A stretch of 64,000 nucleotides of DNA from Nonomuraea sp. PA05 (GTDB lineage Bacteria > Actinomycetota > Actinomycetes > Streptosporangiales > Streptosporangiaceae): assembly GCF_008086045.1 (NCBI RefSeq), contig NZ_VSEY01000032.1, positions 62,001 through 126,000 of the forward strand, in the 5' to 3' direction. Each line of letters begins with the position of its first letter. Within the stretch, counting starts at the first letter, position 1. Both the position numbers and the translations under genes were made by a program. This document shows positions 43,500 through 52,082 of the stretch, piece after piece. Below the pieces are notes generated by a model. That model had not been told where the DNA came from. It ran no database searches and saw only the letters and a program-made list of their open reading frames with translations.

Positions 43500-44888
43500 T
43501 CACCTGCCCACGGTGGAACGTTCGGCGTCACGGATGGTCCTGTCGGCATCCCGCCGGGTGATGAAGCCGTCCCGCAGGTTCTGCTGGGTGACCTGGCGCA
43601 CCTTGCTCACGTAGTCGCGGTGGCCGGGATACAACCCGTTCAGGGTGGTCTCATCGAAGGGGATCCAGGTGCCGCCCTGGCGGCAGGCGCTGTTGGTGGC
43701 GTCGGTCAGGCCGATGTTCCAGCCGGTGTTGCGCTCCGTCGGAGCATCCACCGCCGCCAGCCGGATGCCGCCGCGTGCGATCTGGTAGGCGTCCCGGGTC
43801 AGGGTGGCGGGGCTGGTGGTGGTGTCGGTGATCTCCAGGTACGGCGCCGCGGGCGGCCGCCGGTTCTCCCGCGCCCAGCGCACGGCGTGGTCGAACATCG
43901 CGTTCAGCACGTACTCGTAGGGGACGTTGCTGCGTGCCGGCGACACGCAGGGCGCGGTGGGCCCGGCGAGCAGGCCCGACACGCCTGCGTCACGCAGCCG
44001 GATCGGATTGTTGACGAGGTAGGCGTGCCGGTCGGAGTGCGAGGCGCCGGCGATCTCCCAGTAGGCGTAATGGCCGGTGTCCGGCTGGCGGCGAGCGGCC
44101 TGGTTGGCGAGCACGTCGTACTCGCTGGCCGTCTTGAAGACCTTCGTGGCCAGGTCGGGACGGATCTGCACGCCACCGTCCACGATGGTGATCACGTCGT
44201 AGACGGGCGTGAGAGGGTGCACCGAGTTGGCGTACAGGGCGAGGCGGGAGGCCGATTGCGACTGGCCGGTCGCGATGAGCGTCCTGACCTTGAGATCGCC
44301 GAGAGGGCGGGCGCCGCGGGGGTCCGTCAGCGCCTGGGCGGCCTGGGTGAAGACGTCGTAGGCGAGGCCGTCGTCGGTGACGGTGCCGCCGGCGGTCAGG
44401 TCGAGGCTTCCGTACCTGGCCGGGTTCCACGTCCTGAGACCGGCGGGGGTGTGCACGCCGTTGCGCTGGGCGCTGACGCCCACCCAGGCGTATCCCTCGT
44501 CCAGCAGGTGGCGGAACGAGCGGGACCACATGACCTCGTAGTCGAAGGTGTTGGTCACGTTGTACCACTCGACGATCGCGGTGCCGTTGAACCGCTTCGG
44601 CGAGAGCGGGCGGCGGACGACGATGCGCGTCCGGTAGGGGTGCCCGGTGTCGATGACCGTTCCGGTGGCCTGGTCAGGAGTGGTGTAGCGGCTGGCGGTG
44701 CCTTCGATGAAGTACTCCTCCTCGATGTAGCCGGCCCTGCGGAGGTCTTGGTCCGTGGCGAAGAACGGATGGTCGCGAGGCCCGGCGCCGGTGGCGATGG
44801 GGCCGGTCACCGTCGGGGCGCCGGGCTCGTGGAGGGTGGTCGGCTGCAGGGCCATCAGGGATAACAGGCAGGCCAGAAGAGAGCGCAT
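43500..44888 (-). CDS. Secreted alpha/beta hydrolase domain protein (PF20091-like)
   Basis: A 462-residue protein with an N-terminal signal peptide (MRSLLACLLSLMALQP). The mature chain resembles the large alpha/beta-hydrolase-domain family: GTASRYTTPDQATG, RFNGTAIVEWYNVTNTFDYEVMWSRSF, the nucleophile elbow ATGQSQSASRL and a late IAGASHSD with a candidate histidine. The substrate is unknown; esters of plant origin are plausible given the neighbouring aromatic-catabolism gene. ATG 44888 is chosen for the signal peptide and GGAG six bases upstream. It is convergent with the QuiC-like gene and shares its promoter motif. Confidence 0.8.
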   Translation of the reverse strand: MRSLLACLLSLMALQPTTLHEPGAPTVTGPIATGAGPRDHPFFATDQDLRRAGYIEEEYFIEGTASRYTTPDQATGTVIDTGHPYRTRIVVRRPLSPKRFNGTAIVEWYNVTNTFDYEVMWSRSFRHLLDEGYAWVGVSAQRNGVHTPAGLRTWNPARYGSLDLTAGGTVTDDGLAYDVFTQAAQALTDPRGARPLGDLKVRTLIATGQSQSASRLALYANSVHPLTPVYDVITIVDGGVQIRPDLATKVFKTASEYDVLANQAARRQPDTGHYAYWEIAGASHSDRHAYLVNNPIRLRDAGVSGLLAGPTAPCVSPARSNVPYEYVLNAMFDHAVRWARENRRPPAAPYLEITDTTTSPATLTRDAYQIARGGIRLAAVDAPTERNTGWNIGLTDATNSACRQGGTWIPFDETTLNGLYPGHRDYVSKVRQVTQQNLRDGFITRRDADRTIRDAERSTVGR

Positions 44889-44904
44889 CGAGGACTCCGT
44901 CCAG

Positions 44905-44921
44905 AAAGTACGGACTAGATA
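44905..44921 (-). promoter_or_regulatory. 17-bp motif shared with the promoter at 40.5 kb
   Basis: Read leftward it is TATCTAGTCCGTACTTT, 17 bases before the hydrolase ATG. It includes ACTA-TC-TAGT, a short inverted repeat. The copy before the QuiC-like gene is described above. The regulator is not in this window as far as can be seen. Confidence 0.5.
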
Positions 44922-45117
44922 GTTCATAAAGCTGCGTCACCGGCGCTGTGAAGTCAAGGAGGAGTCCGAGGCGCGAAACGGCGATCCGGGGCTGGAAGGG
45001 TTGTCCGAGCGGCGGCGACGGGTGCGAGGCCGGAGCGTCCGCGCGCTGGACGGTCATTCGCGGACGTGAGCTGACGATCTATGGTGATGGCACGGTTCTC
45101 CTAGGAAAGGCACCGCG

Positions 45118-46365
45118 ATGGCAGGCGACGGCGAGGGGATGCTGGGCGGTCTGCTGGGGGTCAATCATCTGTCCGCGATGGAGGAGGTGCCGGGCCTGGT
45201 CGCCGAGCACGCGCGGCGGGTCGGGTTCTCCCAGACGACGGTGTACGTCGCCGACCTGCAGCAGCAGCATCTGGTGCCGTTGCCAGGGCAGCGTGACCCG
45301 TCCGGCGAACCGCTGGAGCCGATCGGGATCGACACCACGGTGGCAGGCCGCGCCTATCGCGATTCGGAGATCGTCCATGCCCGCCACGTGGCCGACCCCG
45401 CCGAAGGAGAGGCGGCGCAGCCGCCGCCGGCGGGCGAGGGGCCGCAGCGGCTGTGGGTGCCGTTGCTGGACGGCACCGAGCGGGTCGGGGTGCTCGGGGT
45501 GAGCGTACCGCCGGGCGCGCCGGCCGCCGAGTTGCTGGCCGCCCAGCTGGCCTCCCTGGTCGCGCTGCTGGTGATCAGCAAGCGCGCGCACAGCGACTCC
45601 TACGCCCGCCTCGTACGCGCCCGGCCGATGACCCTGTCGGCCGAGGTGCTGTGGAACCTGCTCCCGTCGGGCACCTTCGCCAACGACCGGGTGGTGGTCA
45701 GCACCGCGCTGGAGCCGGCGTACGAGGTCGGCGGGGACGCCTACGACTTCGCCATCGACGGCGACACGCTGCACGTGTCAATCTTCGACGCGATGGGGCA
45801 CGACACCTCCGCCGGGCTGACCGCCACCATCGCCATGGGCGCCTGCCGCAACAACCGCCGCCAGGGCGAGGACCTCGCCGCGACGACCGAGGCCATCGAC
45901 GCGGCGATCGCCGAGCAGTTCACCGGACGCTTCGCCACCGGCATCCTGGCGGATCTGAACCTGCGGACGGGCTGGCTGAGCTGGGTCAACCGGGGCCACC
46001 ATCCCCCCTTGGTGCTGCGGGAAGGCCGGCAGGTCGCCAGCTTGGACGGCGAGCCCGACCCGCCGATGGGGTTCGGGCTGGGCGTCCGCACCGGTCTGCT
46101 GCGCTACCAGCTGCAACCGGGGGACCGGCTGCTGTTCTACACCGACGGCGTCATCGAGGCGCAGAGCCCGAAGGGGGAGTTGTTCGGGCTGGAGCGCTTC
46201 ATCGATTTCATTGTCCGGCGCGAGGCCGATGGCATGTCGGCTCCGGAGACGCTGCGCCGGCTGATCCAGACCATCATGGAGCACCAGCGTGGCCGCCTTC
46301 AGGACGACGCCACCGTGGTGACGGTCGAGTGGCGCAGCAGGCGAAACGAGCAGCTCATGCTGTGA
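45118..46365 (+). CDS. GAF-SpoIIE (PP2C-type) serine phosphatase
   Basis: A 415-residue cytoplasmic protein. A GAF-like sensor (about 20-155) precedes a PP2C/SpoIIE phosphatase (about 185-410) with metal-binding blocks YEVGGDAYDF, IFDAMGHDTSAG, NRGHHPP, FYTDGVIEAQ and LQDDATVV. Such enzymes dephosphorylate anti-anti-sigma factors and so activate stress or development sigma factors in Actinomycetes. No kinase or STAS gene is adjacent. It has a ribosome site (AGGAAAGG) and stands alone. Confidence 0.88.
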   Translation: MAGDGEGMLGGLLGVNHLSAMEEVPGLVAEHARRVGFSQTTVYVADLQQQHLVPLPGQRDPSGEPLEPIGIDTTVAGRAYRDSEIVHARHVADPAEGEAAQPPPAGEGPQRLWVPLLDGTERVGVLGVSVPPGAPAAELLAAQLASLVALLVISKRAHSDSYARLVRARPMTLSAEVLWNLLPSGTFANDRVVVSTALEPAYEVGGDAYDFAIDGDTLHVSIFDAMGHDTSAGLTATIAMGACRNNRRQGEDLAATTEAIDAAIAEQFTGRFATGILADLNLRTGWLSWVNRGHHPPLVLREGRQVASLDGEPDPPMGFGLGVRTGLLRYQLQPGDRLLFYTDGVIEAQSPKGELFGLERFIDFIVRREADGMSAPETLRRLIQTIMEHQRGRLQDDATVVTVEWRSRRNEQLML

Positions 46366-47068
46366 CGCCGCGGGCGCGCCTCCGTGTCCGCCGGGGAGCG
46401 GGAGAGGTGACACGACCACGACGGCTGAACTCGGTGATCGGGCACGTACCGGTGACATCCCGGCTGAGGTGAGAAGGAAGAGCCGACGCACTCGGCGAGT
46501 CACAACAGGAAGGGGCGGCAGGCCGCTCCGGACGGCGGAGGCGGGGGAGCGCGGCGCTGCGGCTGGACTTTCCCTGCTACGGCGACTTCTTCCGTTCGGA
46601 GAACCCGGACCCGCGAGAACGCCTGACGCATCCCATCAGGTCGGCGAGCTGACCGGGCCACCGGGGAAGGAGGGACCGGAAGTGGCCGCCCACGACATCT
46701 CCGGTCCAAGCAGGACGGCCGAGGACCTGCCGACGGAGCCGGCCACGCCACACCTTCCGGTGGCGCGTCGAGAACGGCCGCGGGAGCGCCTGGTACGGAC
46801 GTCCCTCAGCCCGGTCGACAGCCTGCGGACTGTCGATGACCTCCACTTCCGCGAACGTCTCCAAGACCTCCCGGGCGGACGTCGCATGGACCCACCACCA
46901 CACCCTGCCCATGCCATTCGGGCTGGCTCACTTGGCTGGAGGACACGCCAGGCGTCGCGGTGGGCGTATTGACCGACCTATCACCCGTGTTGGGCAGGCC
47001 GCCTGCCGCGATCATCCCGATGGTGATGGCGATCGCCGGCTCGGCGGGCCGGGCGACGGCACGCGGCC
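46366..47068. other. 700-base stretch with at most a small remnant gene
   Basis: Apart from the candidate fragment at 46577-46912 on the minus strand, no frame shows family features. The stretch separates the phosphatase from the convergent lectin gene. Confidence 0.4.
46577..46912 (-). pseudogene. Possible small-protein remnant (WVHATS-type)
   Basis: The frame from ATG 46912 starts GRVWWWVHATSAREVLETF, continues AEVEVIDSPQAVDRAEG, then turns into arginine-rich sequence without structure. The first 37 codons have GC-rich third positions and resemble the start of small uncharacterised actinobacterial proteins that open with a W-V-A-S-E-F-E-V pattern. After about codon 37 the resemblance is lost, as if by a frameshift or recombination. 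The family resemblance is from memory and needs a search. Confidence 0.3.
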
Positions 47069-47572
47069 TTACCGATGCGGCACCAGCTTCCAATACTGCG
47101 AAATGGAGGGCGGTCCCTCCCACATGGACGTGGGAACCACGTACACGTTGTTCGAGAGGACGTTGCTCTGCGTGCTGAGCGCGTACCCCGGGTAGACCTT
47201 CGGAATGATCGCGTACGAGTCCGCGTCATTCGGAACCGCGTCGCTGCCGTGAACCCGGCGAATGAACCACTTCTGCCGCTCGTTCGCGCTGTCCGGATTC
47301 TTGAGCCGGGGATTGTCCTTCTCATTGACACCGGCGGCGAGGCACCGGTTGTTCTCGAAGCTCTTGATCACGTACGTGCCGTCGCCGGCCGGCTCGATGT
47401 ACCACAGGTGCCCCAGCAAGCCCTTGATCGTCATGACCGGGTCGAGGTTCCACGTCTGCACGGCCTGTTCGAGGTCGTCGTTGTAGTTGTCGGTCTGCAG
47501 GTACGTGCCGGTGACCTCGTGAACGAGCATGAACGGACCCTGGATGCCGCCTTCGCCGGAGATACTGGTCAT
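47069..47572 (-). CDS. Small ricin-type beta-trefoil lectin-like protein
   Basis: A 167-residue single-domain protein resembling a beta-trefoil. Three pseudo-repeats can be traced (FMLVHEVTGTYLQTDN, YVIKSFENNRCLAAG and YAIIPKVYPGYALSTQS), with the W-x-LVP ending typical of the fold (YWKLVPHR). No signal peptide is seen, so it is cytoplasmic or exported by another route. ATG 47572 has AGGGGAA 8 bases upstream. Function unknown; it differs clearly from the CBM13 modules of the glycosidases later in the window. Confidence 0.65.
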   Translation of the reverse strand: MTSISGEGGIQGPFMLVHEVTGTYLQTDNYNDDLEQAVQTWNLDPVMTIKGLLGHLWYIEPAGDGTYVIKSFENNRCLAAGVNEKDNPRLKNPDSANERQKWFIRRVHGSDAVPNDADSYAIIPKVYPGYALSTQSNVLSNNVYVVPTSMWEGPPSISQYWKLVPHR

Positions 47573-48272
47573 GTGCCGTTCCCCTTTCTCGTTCTGACGT
47601 AGCAGGGGTCGATGGCGCGCCAACACCACCAGATTCACCCCGAATGCAGCGGCCGTCACGAGTCAGCAGCTGACCACATCCGGCCATTTCCCCGGGAACC
47701 CTGAACAATCTGTCAATGGTGGAGGTCCGCCAAGCCGCACGCCGAACTCCGCTCGGGGATAACGCTTCACGCGGGACGGAGTCTCGATCCCCGGCTGGCC
47801 GGCGACGACGTCCAGGATTTCTGCGGCCCGACGGGGGCCTGCCGCCCCGTCCGGGGGGCCAGACAGTCTGTGTGAGATCACTTCACTGACATCTCATCCG
47901 GCCCGGCGTCCACTATCAACAACCTGTCGAATCCGGGAGGCATGATGGCGGACTCCGACGCCCCGGTCAACGTGTATCAACATCGTCGGACTTCTTGACC
48001 CTATATTCGGGAATGTCTGCGTAGCTGGGTGAGACGCCTATTCCGATCCCTGCGGGAAGCACGATAATCGCCCGTCGAGATGACTCCGAGCCGCTTGCCG
48101 AGGGCCGGCATCATCGGCATTGCCCTGCCGCCGGGTGTGCTTTCCGGAAACGTTATTCAAGTTCCGATCCACCTGTGCGGGAACAGCATCGATTTCGTCG
48201 CGCTCCTCAACCCCACGTTCGGGGTCTATGGGAGCCAGGTGCGTGGTCCGACCCGGCTCACGCACCGAGTTC
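47573..48272. other. 700-base stretch holding a chaplin-like remnant
   Basis: Between the lectin gene and the methyltransferase gene only the chaplin-like stretch at 48080-48256 is recognisable. The rest has no coding pattern. Confidence 0.45.
48080..48256 (+). pseudogene. Chaplin-like domain remnant
   Basis: Codons 19-48 (48134-48223) read GVLSGNVIQVPIHLCGNS and then IDFVALLNPTFG, closely following the chaplin domain (GxLSGNxxQxPxxxxxxxCGNSxxxxGLLNPxFGNxC). Chaplins are secreted surface-active proteins that coat aerial hyphae. Here the second cysteine is lost (FGVYGSQV), the signal peptide is absent, and the IPxNV segment before CGNS is shortened by a few residues. The frame runs on into the methyltransferase gene on the other strand. 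It is best read as a decayed gene. Confidence 0.6.
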
Positions 48273-49130
48273 TCACGGCTTGCGGGCCAGAGCGCCGTAG
48301 GCCCAGGCGTGACCGCCGGGAATCTGCTCCTGGTACTCGATGGGATCCGGCCGCCATGTCACCACCTCGACGAGGCCCGGGTCCACCAGGTTCCACCCTT
48401 CGAAGAAGCGCAGTGTCTCGTCGAAGGTGCGCGGCACCATGGGGGCGGTGCTGTTGTCGTAGGGCTTGGTGAACTCCTCGCGGCGCACCTGGTCGGTGAA
48501 GTCGAGCGTGATGTGCGACAGCAGCAGGTGACTGCCGCCGGGCACCGCGGCCTTGAGCTGTTCGACCAGCTCGTACGGCTTTTCCTCGTCGGTGATGAAG
48601 TGCATGACGCCGGCCAGGATGACGCCGACGGGACGGGTGAAGTCGATCACGCGCTGGACCGCGGGATCGGCCAGGATCTTCTCCGGCCGGCGCAGGTCCG
48701 CCTCGATCATGTCGGTCATGCCCGCGGGGTCACCGGTCAGCAGTGCGCGGCCGTGGACCAGGACGATCGGATCGTTGTCCACGTAGGCCACGCGGGCCTC
48801 GGGGATGGTCTCCTGGGCGATCGTGTGGGTGTTGTCCTGGGTGGGGATCCCGGTGCCGATGTCCAGGAACTGGGTGATGCCGGCCTCGGCCGCCAGATAC
48901 CGCACTGCCCGGCCCAGGAAGGCGCGATGTGCGCGTACGCCCTCGCGCGTGCCAGGCGACACCTCGATGAGTGCCTCGGCGGCCTTGCGGTCGGCGGCGA
49001 AGTGGTCTTTGCCGCCGAGCAGGTAGTCATATATGCGAGCCGGATGAGGAATGTGCGGGTTGATTCTCGTGGCCGGAGCCTCGGCGTATGCGGCTGCCGG
49101 TGGATCTGTCACACCGTCGCTGTGCGTCAT
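48273..49130 (-). CDS. SAM-dependent methyltransferase (PF04672/DUF574 type)
   Basis: A 285-residue protein. The opening PATRINPHIPHPARIYDYLLGGKDHFAADR is the signature of this actinobacterial family, followed by the SAM-binding QFLDIGTGIPTQDNTH and VAYVDNDPIVLVHGRALL. The family is abundant in Streptomyces and Nonomuraea; its substrates are unknown. ATG 49130 has GGAAGAG just upstream. No operon partner is adjacent. Confidence 0.88.
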   Translation of the reverse strand: MTHSDGVTDPPAAAYAEAPATRINPHIPHPARIYDYLLGGKDHFAADRKAAEALIEVSPGTREGVRAHRAFLGRAVRYLAAEAGITQFLDIGTGIPTQDNTHTIAQETIPEARVAYVDNDPIVLVHGRALLTGDPAGMTDMIEADLRRPEKILADPAVQRVIDFTRPVGVILAGVMHFITDEEKPYELVEQLKAAVPGGSHLLLSHITLDFTDQVRREEFTKPYDNSTAPMVPRTFDETLRFFEGWNLVDPGLVEVVTWRPDPIEYQEQIPGGHAWAYGALARKP

Positions 49131-49569
49131 CTTCTCTTCCTTGTCGATCGGCGGCCTTGCCTGAGGGGCAGGGAATTTGAATTCCGTTCCGCCGGACGCG
49201 CTTGACGCACACCTCAGGTGTGGGACGGCAGGAGAGATCACTTCGGGCACCCAGTTTGGCACTTCTTCGATAGTTGTCAAGGAACAGATCGAAACGTTCG
49301 GCGACGTCCGATCTGGCCTGTGCCGGTTGTGCTGGTAGAGCGCAGAGCTTGGAGCTTCGGTCAGGATCTCTCCCTGCAGCGCTCATGGAAGTTTCACGGC
49401 CATCCTTCCGCAGGTCGGCCGCGTTCCCACGCAATAGCGCGAGGTGGGCCTGTTCGGTCGCGGCCCTAACGGGATTACGCAAGCTACGGTGCTCTTGACA
49501 GTATCTTTCGGTATCGGATTTGCTGCGTCTCACCACCTTCAACGACGTGAGAGGTCCATCGCCAGAATT

Positions 49570-49583
49570 GTTAGCGCTAACAA
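49570..49583. promoter_or_regulatory. LacI-type operator palindrome TGTTAGCGCTAACA
   Basis: A perfect 14-bp palindrome with the central CG of LacI/GalR-family sites. The identical sequence occurs at 61249-61262, before the GH43-GH62 operon. It lies 204 bases before the SGNH esterase gene, with the lectin remnant in between. Three LacI-family genes are encoded within 5 kb. Confidence 0.7.
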
Positions 49584-49599
49584 AGCAGAACAGCCAGTG

Positions 49600-49720
49600 C
49601 ACCGACGGCAGCATCACCGCGGTATGTGCGAACAAGTGCCTGGACGTGCCCAGAGCTACTCCAAGGCTCCAGATCCACACCTGCCACGGCGGCACCGACC
49701 AACGCTGGACCCGCACCTGA
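49600..49720 (+). pseudogene. CBM13 C-terminal fragment, duplicate of the SGNH esterase end
   Basis: This reads DGSITAV, ANKCLDVP, LQIHTCHGG and TDQRWTRT before a stop. It copies the last third of the CBM13 domain of the neighbouring esterase gene (50785-50917: DGTITAV, ANKCLDVP, LQIYTCHAA, NQRWTRVG), with about 18 bases deleted in the middle. Nothing before it encodes the rest of a protein, so it is a stranded duplicate. Confidence 0.75.
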
Positions 49721-49786
49721 ACCCAATGGCGCCGCAGTCCGCCGTAGCACATCAGCGATGACAGACATGACCACAGGGAGGTCCTG

Positions 49787-50917
49787 GTGTCCGCAGCACA
49801 GAGGTCGTGGCAGGACAGGTGGGCCGCCGTGCTCACCGTAATGGCGTTGCTGGTGGCCGGCACCGTGATGAGCGCGAGGGCGGCCGCCGCCGAGTCCAAC
49901 GGCGGAGTACGGGTCATGCCGCTCGGCGACTCGATCACCGAGGGCACGCAGGTGCCGGGCGGGTACCGGATCGGCTTATGGCAACGCCTGGCCGGCGGAC
50001 GCTACACGATCGACTTCGTCGGCTCGCAGTTCAACGGGCCGGGCAGCCTGGGCGACCACGATCACGAAGGCCATCCGGGCTGGCGGATCGACCAGATCGA
50101 CGCCAGCGTCACCGGCTGGCTGCGTACGCACACCCCGCGCACGGTGCTGCTCCACCTGGGCACCAATGACATCCTGCAGAACTACAACGTGGCCGGCGCC
50201 CCGCAACGGCTGTCCACGCTGATCGACCACATCACCGCGGCCGTGCCCGACGCGGACGTCTTCGTCGCGACCATCATCCCGCTGTCCAACGCCGGCCAGG
50301 AAGCCGCCGCCCGCACGTTCAACGCGGCCGTTCCCGGCATCGTCCAGAGCAAGGCGAGCAGCGGCAAGCACGTCCACCTGGTCGACATGCACAGCAAGCT
50401 GACCACCTCCGACCTGATCGACGGCGTCCACCCGACCGCCGGCGGTTACGACAAGATGGCCGCCGCCTGGTACGCGGCGCTGCAGTCGGTGTCCGGCAGC
50501 ATCGGCCAGCCGGGGGACGGCACCCCCAGTGGGGTCGCGATCAAAGGTGTGGGCTCGGGCCGGTGCCTGGACGTTTCCGGCGCCTCGCAGGTGAACGGCG
50601 CGCAGGCGCAGATCTGGGACTGCGGCGGGCAGCCCAACCAGCGGTGGACACCCACCGCGAGCGGTGAGCTGCGCGTCTACGGCGGCAAGTGCCTGGACGT
50701 GGCCAACCGCAGCACCGCCGACGCCGCCGGCGTCGTCATCTGGGACTGCAACGGCCAGAGCAACCAGCAATGGCGCTTCAACACCGACGGCACGATCACC
50801 GCGGTGGGTGCGAACAAGTGCCTGGACGTGCCCAGCTACTCCACGGCCAACGGCGTCAAGCTCCAGATCTACACCTGCCACGCCGCCGCCAACCAGCGCT
50901 GGACCCGCGTCGGCTGA
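49787..50917 (+). CDS. Secreted SGNH esterase with C-terminal CBM13
   Basis: A 376-residue secreted esterase. A signal peptide (to about 36) leads to an SGNH/GDSL domain: block I GDSITEG (Ser 49), GxND block LGTNDI, and the Asp/His pair in DGVHPTAGGYDKM. Residues about 248-376 are a ricin-type trefoil (CBM13) with three QxW repeats ending PNQRWTP, SNQQWRF and ANQRWTR, which binds xylan-type sugars. It probably removes acetyl groups from xylan. GTG 49787 has GGGAGG five bases upstream. It opens the glycan-degradation region and faces the three LacI genes. Confidence 0.9.
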   Translation: MSAAQRSWQDRWAAVLTVMALLVAGTVMSARAAAAESNGGVRVMPLGDSITEGTQVPGGYRIGLWQRLAGGRYTIDFVGSQFNGPGSLGDHDHEGHPGWRIDQIDASVTGWLRTHTPRTVLLHLGTNDILQNYNVAGAPQRLSTLIDHITAAVPDADVFVATIIPLSNAGQEAAARTFNAAVPGIVQSKASSGKHVHLVDMHSKLTTSDLIDGVHPTAGGYDKMAAAWYAALQSVSGSIGQPGDGTPSGVAIKGVGSGRCLDVSGASQVNGAQAQIWDCGGQPNQRWTPTASGELRVYGGKCLDVANRSTADAAGVVIWDCNGQSNQQWRFNTDGTITAVGANKCLDVPSYSTANGVKLQIYTCHAAANQRWTRVG

Positions 50918-50953
50918 TGACATCGCTCCCGCCCATGCCTGCCGCTTCCACGC

Positions 50954-51970
50954 TCAGGCAGGTGGGGGAGGAGCGGTGCTTTCGCGGACGACGAGTTCGG
51001 TGGCCAGCTCGACGCGGTTCTGCGGCAGCGGCTCGCCTTGGGCCAGGGTCAGGAGCATCGTGGTGGCTGCGGCGGCCATGTCGGTGAGGGGCTGGCGGAT
51101 GGTGGTGAGCGGCGGGATGGTCCATCGTATCGACGGCATGTCGTCGAAGCCGATGACGCTGAGGTCGGCGGGGATGCGCAGGTCGAGCTGGTGGGCGGCG
51201 TGGTAGACGCCGATGGCCTGGCCATCGTTGGTGGCGAAGATGGCGGTGGGCGGGTCGGGCAGGCGGAGCAGGCGGTGCGCTTCGGCCAGGCCGCCCTCGA
51301 TGAGGAAGTCGCCGCGCCCGATCAGCGCCGGGTCGGCGGGCACGCCCGCCATGTCCAGGGCGGTGCGGTAGCCGTCGAGGCGGGCGCGGCTGGCCAGGGC
51401 GTTGTCGGGGCCGGTGATGATGGCGATGCGGCGGTGGCCGAGTTCGAGGAGGTGGCGGGTGGCGGTGAGGCCGCCGTTCCAGTTGCCGGCGCCGACGGAT
51501 GGGATGGTGCGCGCGGGTGCGTCGGCCGGGTCCAGCAGGACGAGGGGGATCTCGCGGCGGGCGAGCTGTTCGTGCTGGGGTTCGGTCAGGCCGGAGAACA
51601 CCGCGATCACGCCGCTCGGGCGGCGTCGCAGGACGCCTTCCAGCCACTCGTCCGCGGCGTCGGGGTCGCGGCGCAGGTCCGAGATGCCCACGGTGAGGTC
51701 GTGCTGCCGCGCGACCTGCGCCACCCCTTTGGTGATCTCGACGGGGTAGTCGCCCTCCAGCGCGTGGAAGACCAGCTCCACCAGCCCGGTCGGGGTGGAG
51801 CGGCGGCGCTGGCGGCGGTAGCCGTGCCGGCGGATCAGCTCCTCCACTGTGGCACGGGTTTCGGCCGACACCTCGGAGCGGCCGTTCACGACCTTGGAGA
51901 CCGTCGCGGTGGAGACACCGGCCAGCTCGGCGAGCTGGGCGATGGTGAGGGGGGACGACTCCGTGGTCAT
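50954..51970 (-). CDS. LacI family transcriptional regulator (copy 1)
   Basis: A 338-residue LacI regulator: helix-turn-helix LTIAQLAELAGVSTATVSKVVNG at the start and a periplasmic-binding-like sugar domain. Its hinge is RRQRRRSTPTGLVELVF rather than the usual LxxR-TxxIG. It matches the regulator at 53302 along its whole length at roughly 70% of positions by eye, so the two are duplicates. It is the third of three LacI genes in a row, all leftward, and is convergent with the esterase gene. A xylo- or arabino-oligosaccharide effector is expected from context. Confidence 0.9.
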   Translation of the reverse strand: MTTESSPLTIAQLAELAGVSTATVSKVVNGRSEVSAETRATVEELIRRHGYRRQRRRSTPTGLVELVFHALEGDYPVEITKGVAQVARQHDLTVGISDLRRDPDAADEWLEGVLRRRPSGVIAVFSGLTEPQHEQLARREIPLVLLDPADAPARTIPSVGAGNWNGGLTATRHLLELGHRRIAIITGPDNALASRARLDGYRTALDMAGVPADPALIGRGDFLIEGGLAEAHRLLRLPDPPTAIFATNDGQAIGVYHAAHQLDLRIPADLSVIGFDDMPSIRWTIPPLTTIRQPLTDMAAAATTMLLTLAQGEPLPQNRVELATELVVRESTAPPPPA

Positions 51971-52082
51971 GGCGGCAGTCTAGTCACGCGGGGCGGCAGG
52001 GCGGGCGGTGCCGCCTCGTCAAGATCAATGTTCCGCGGACTCACGCCCTGCGCCTGAACGTCGGGCGCGCCGGTGGGATCGA

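Larger units (their letters stand above)
49131..49786. other. 650-base stretch with LacI-type operator and lectin remnant
   Basis: No intact gene. It contains the palindrome at 49570-49583 and the CBM13 fragment at 49600-49720. The remainder, 49131-49569, shows no recognisable feature. Confidence 0.5.

Noticed and set aside
48273..49205. Rightward frame opposite the SAM methyltransferase
   Set aside because: The methyltransferase family signature on the minus strand is unambiguous; the other frame is low complexity.
49444..49761. A complete lectin gene in this stretch
   Set aside because: Only the last third of one trefoil domain is present, with an internal deletion and no signal peptide, so it is listed as a remnant.
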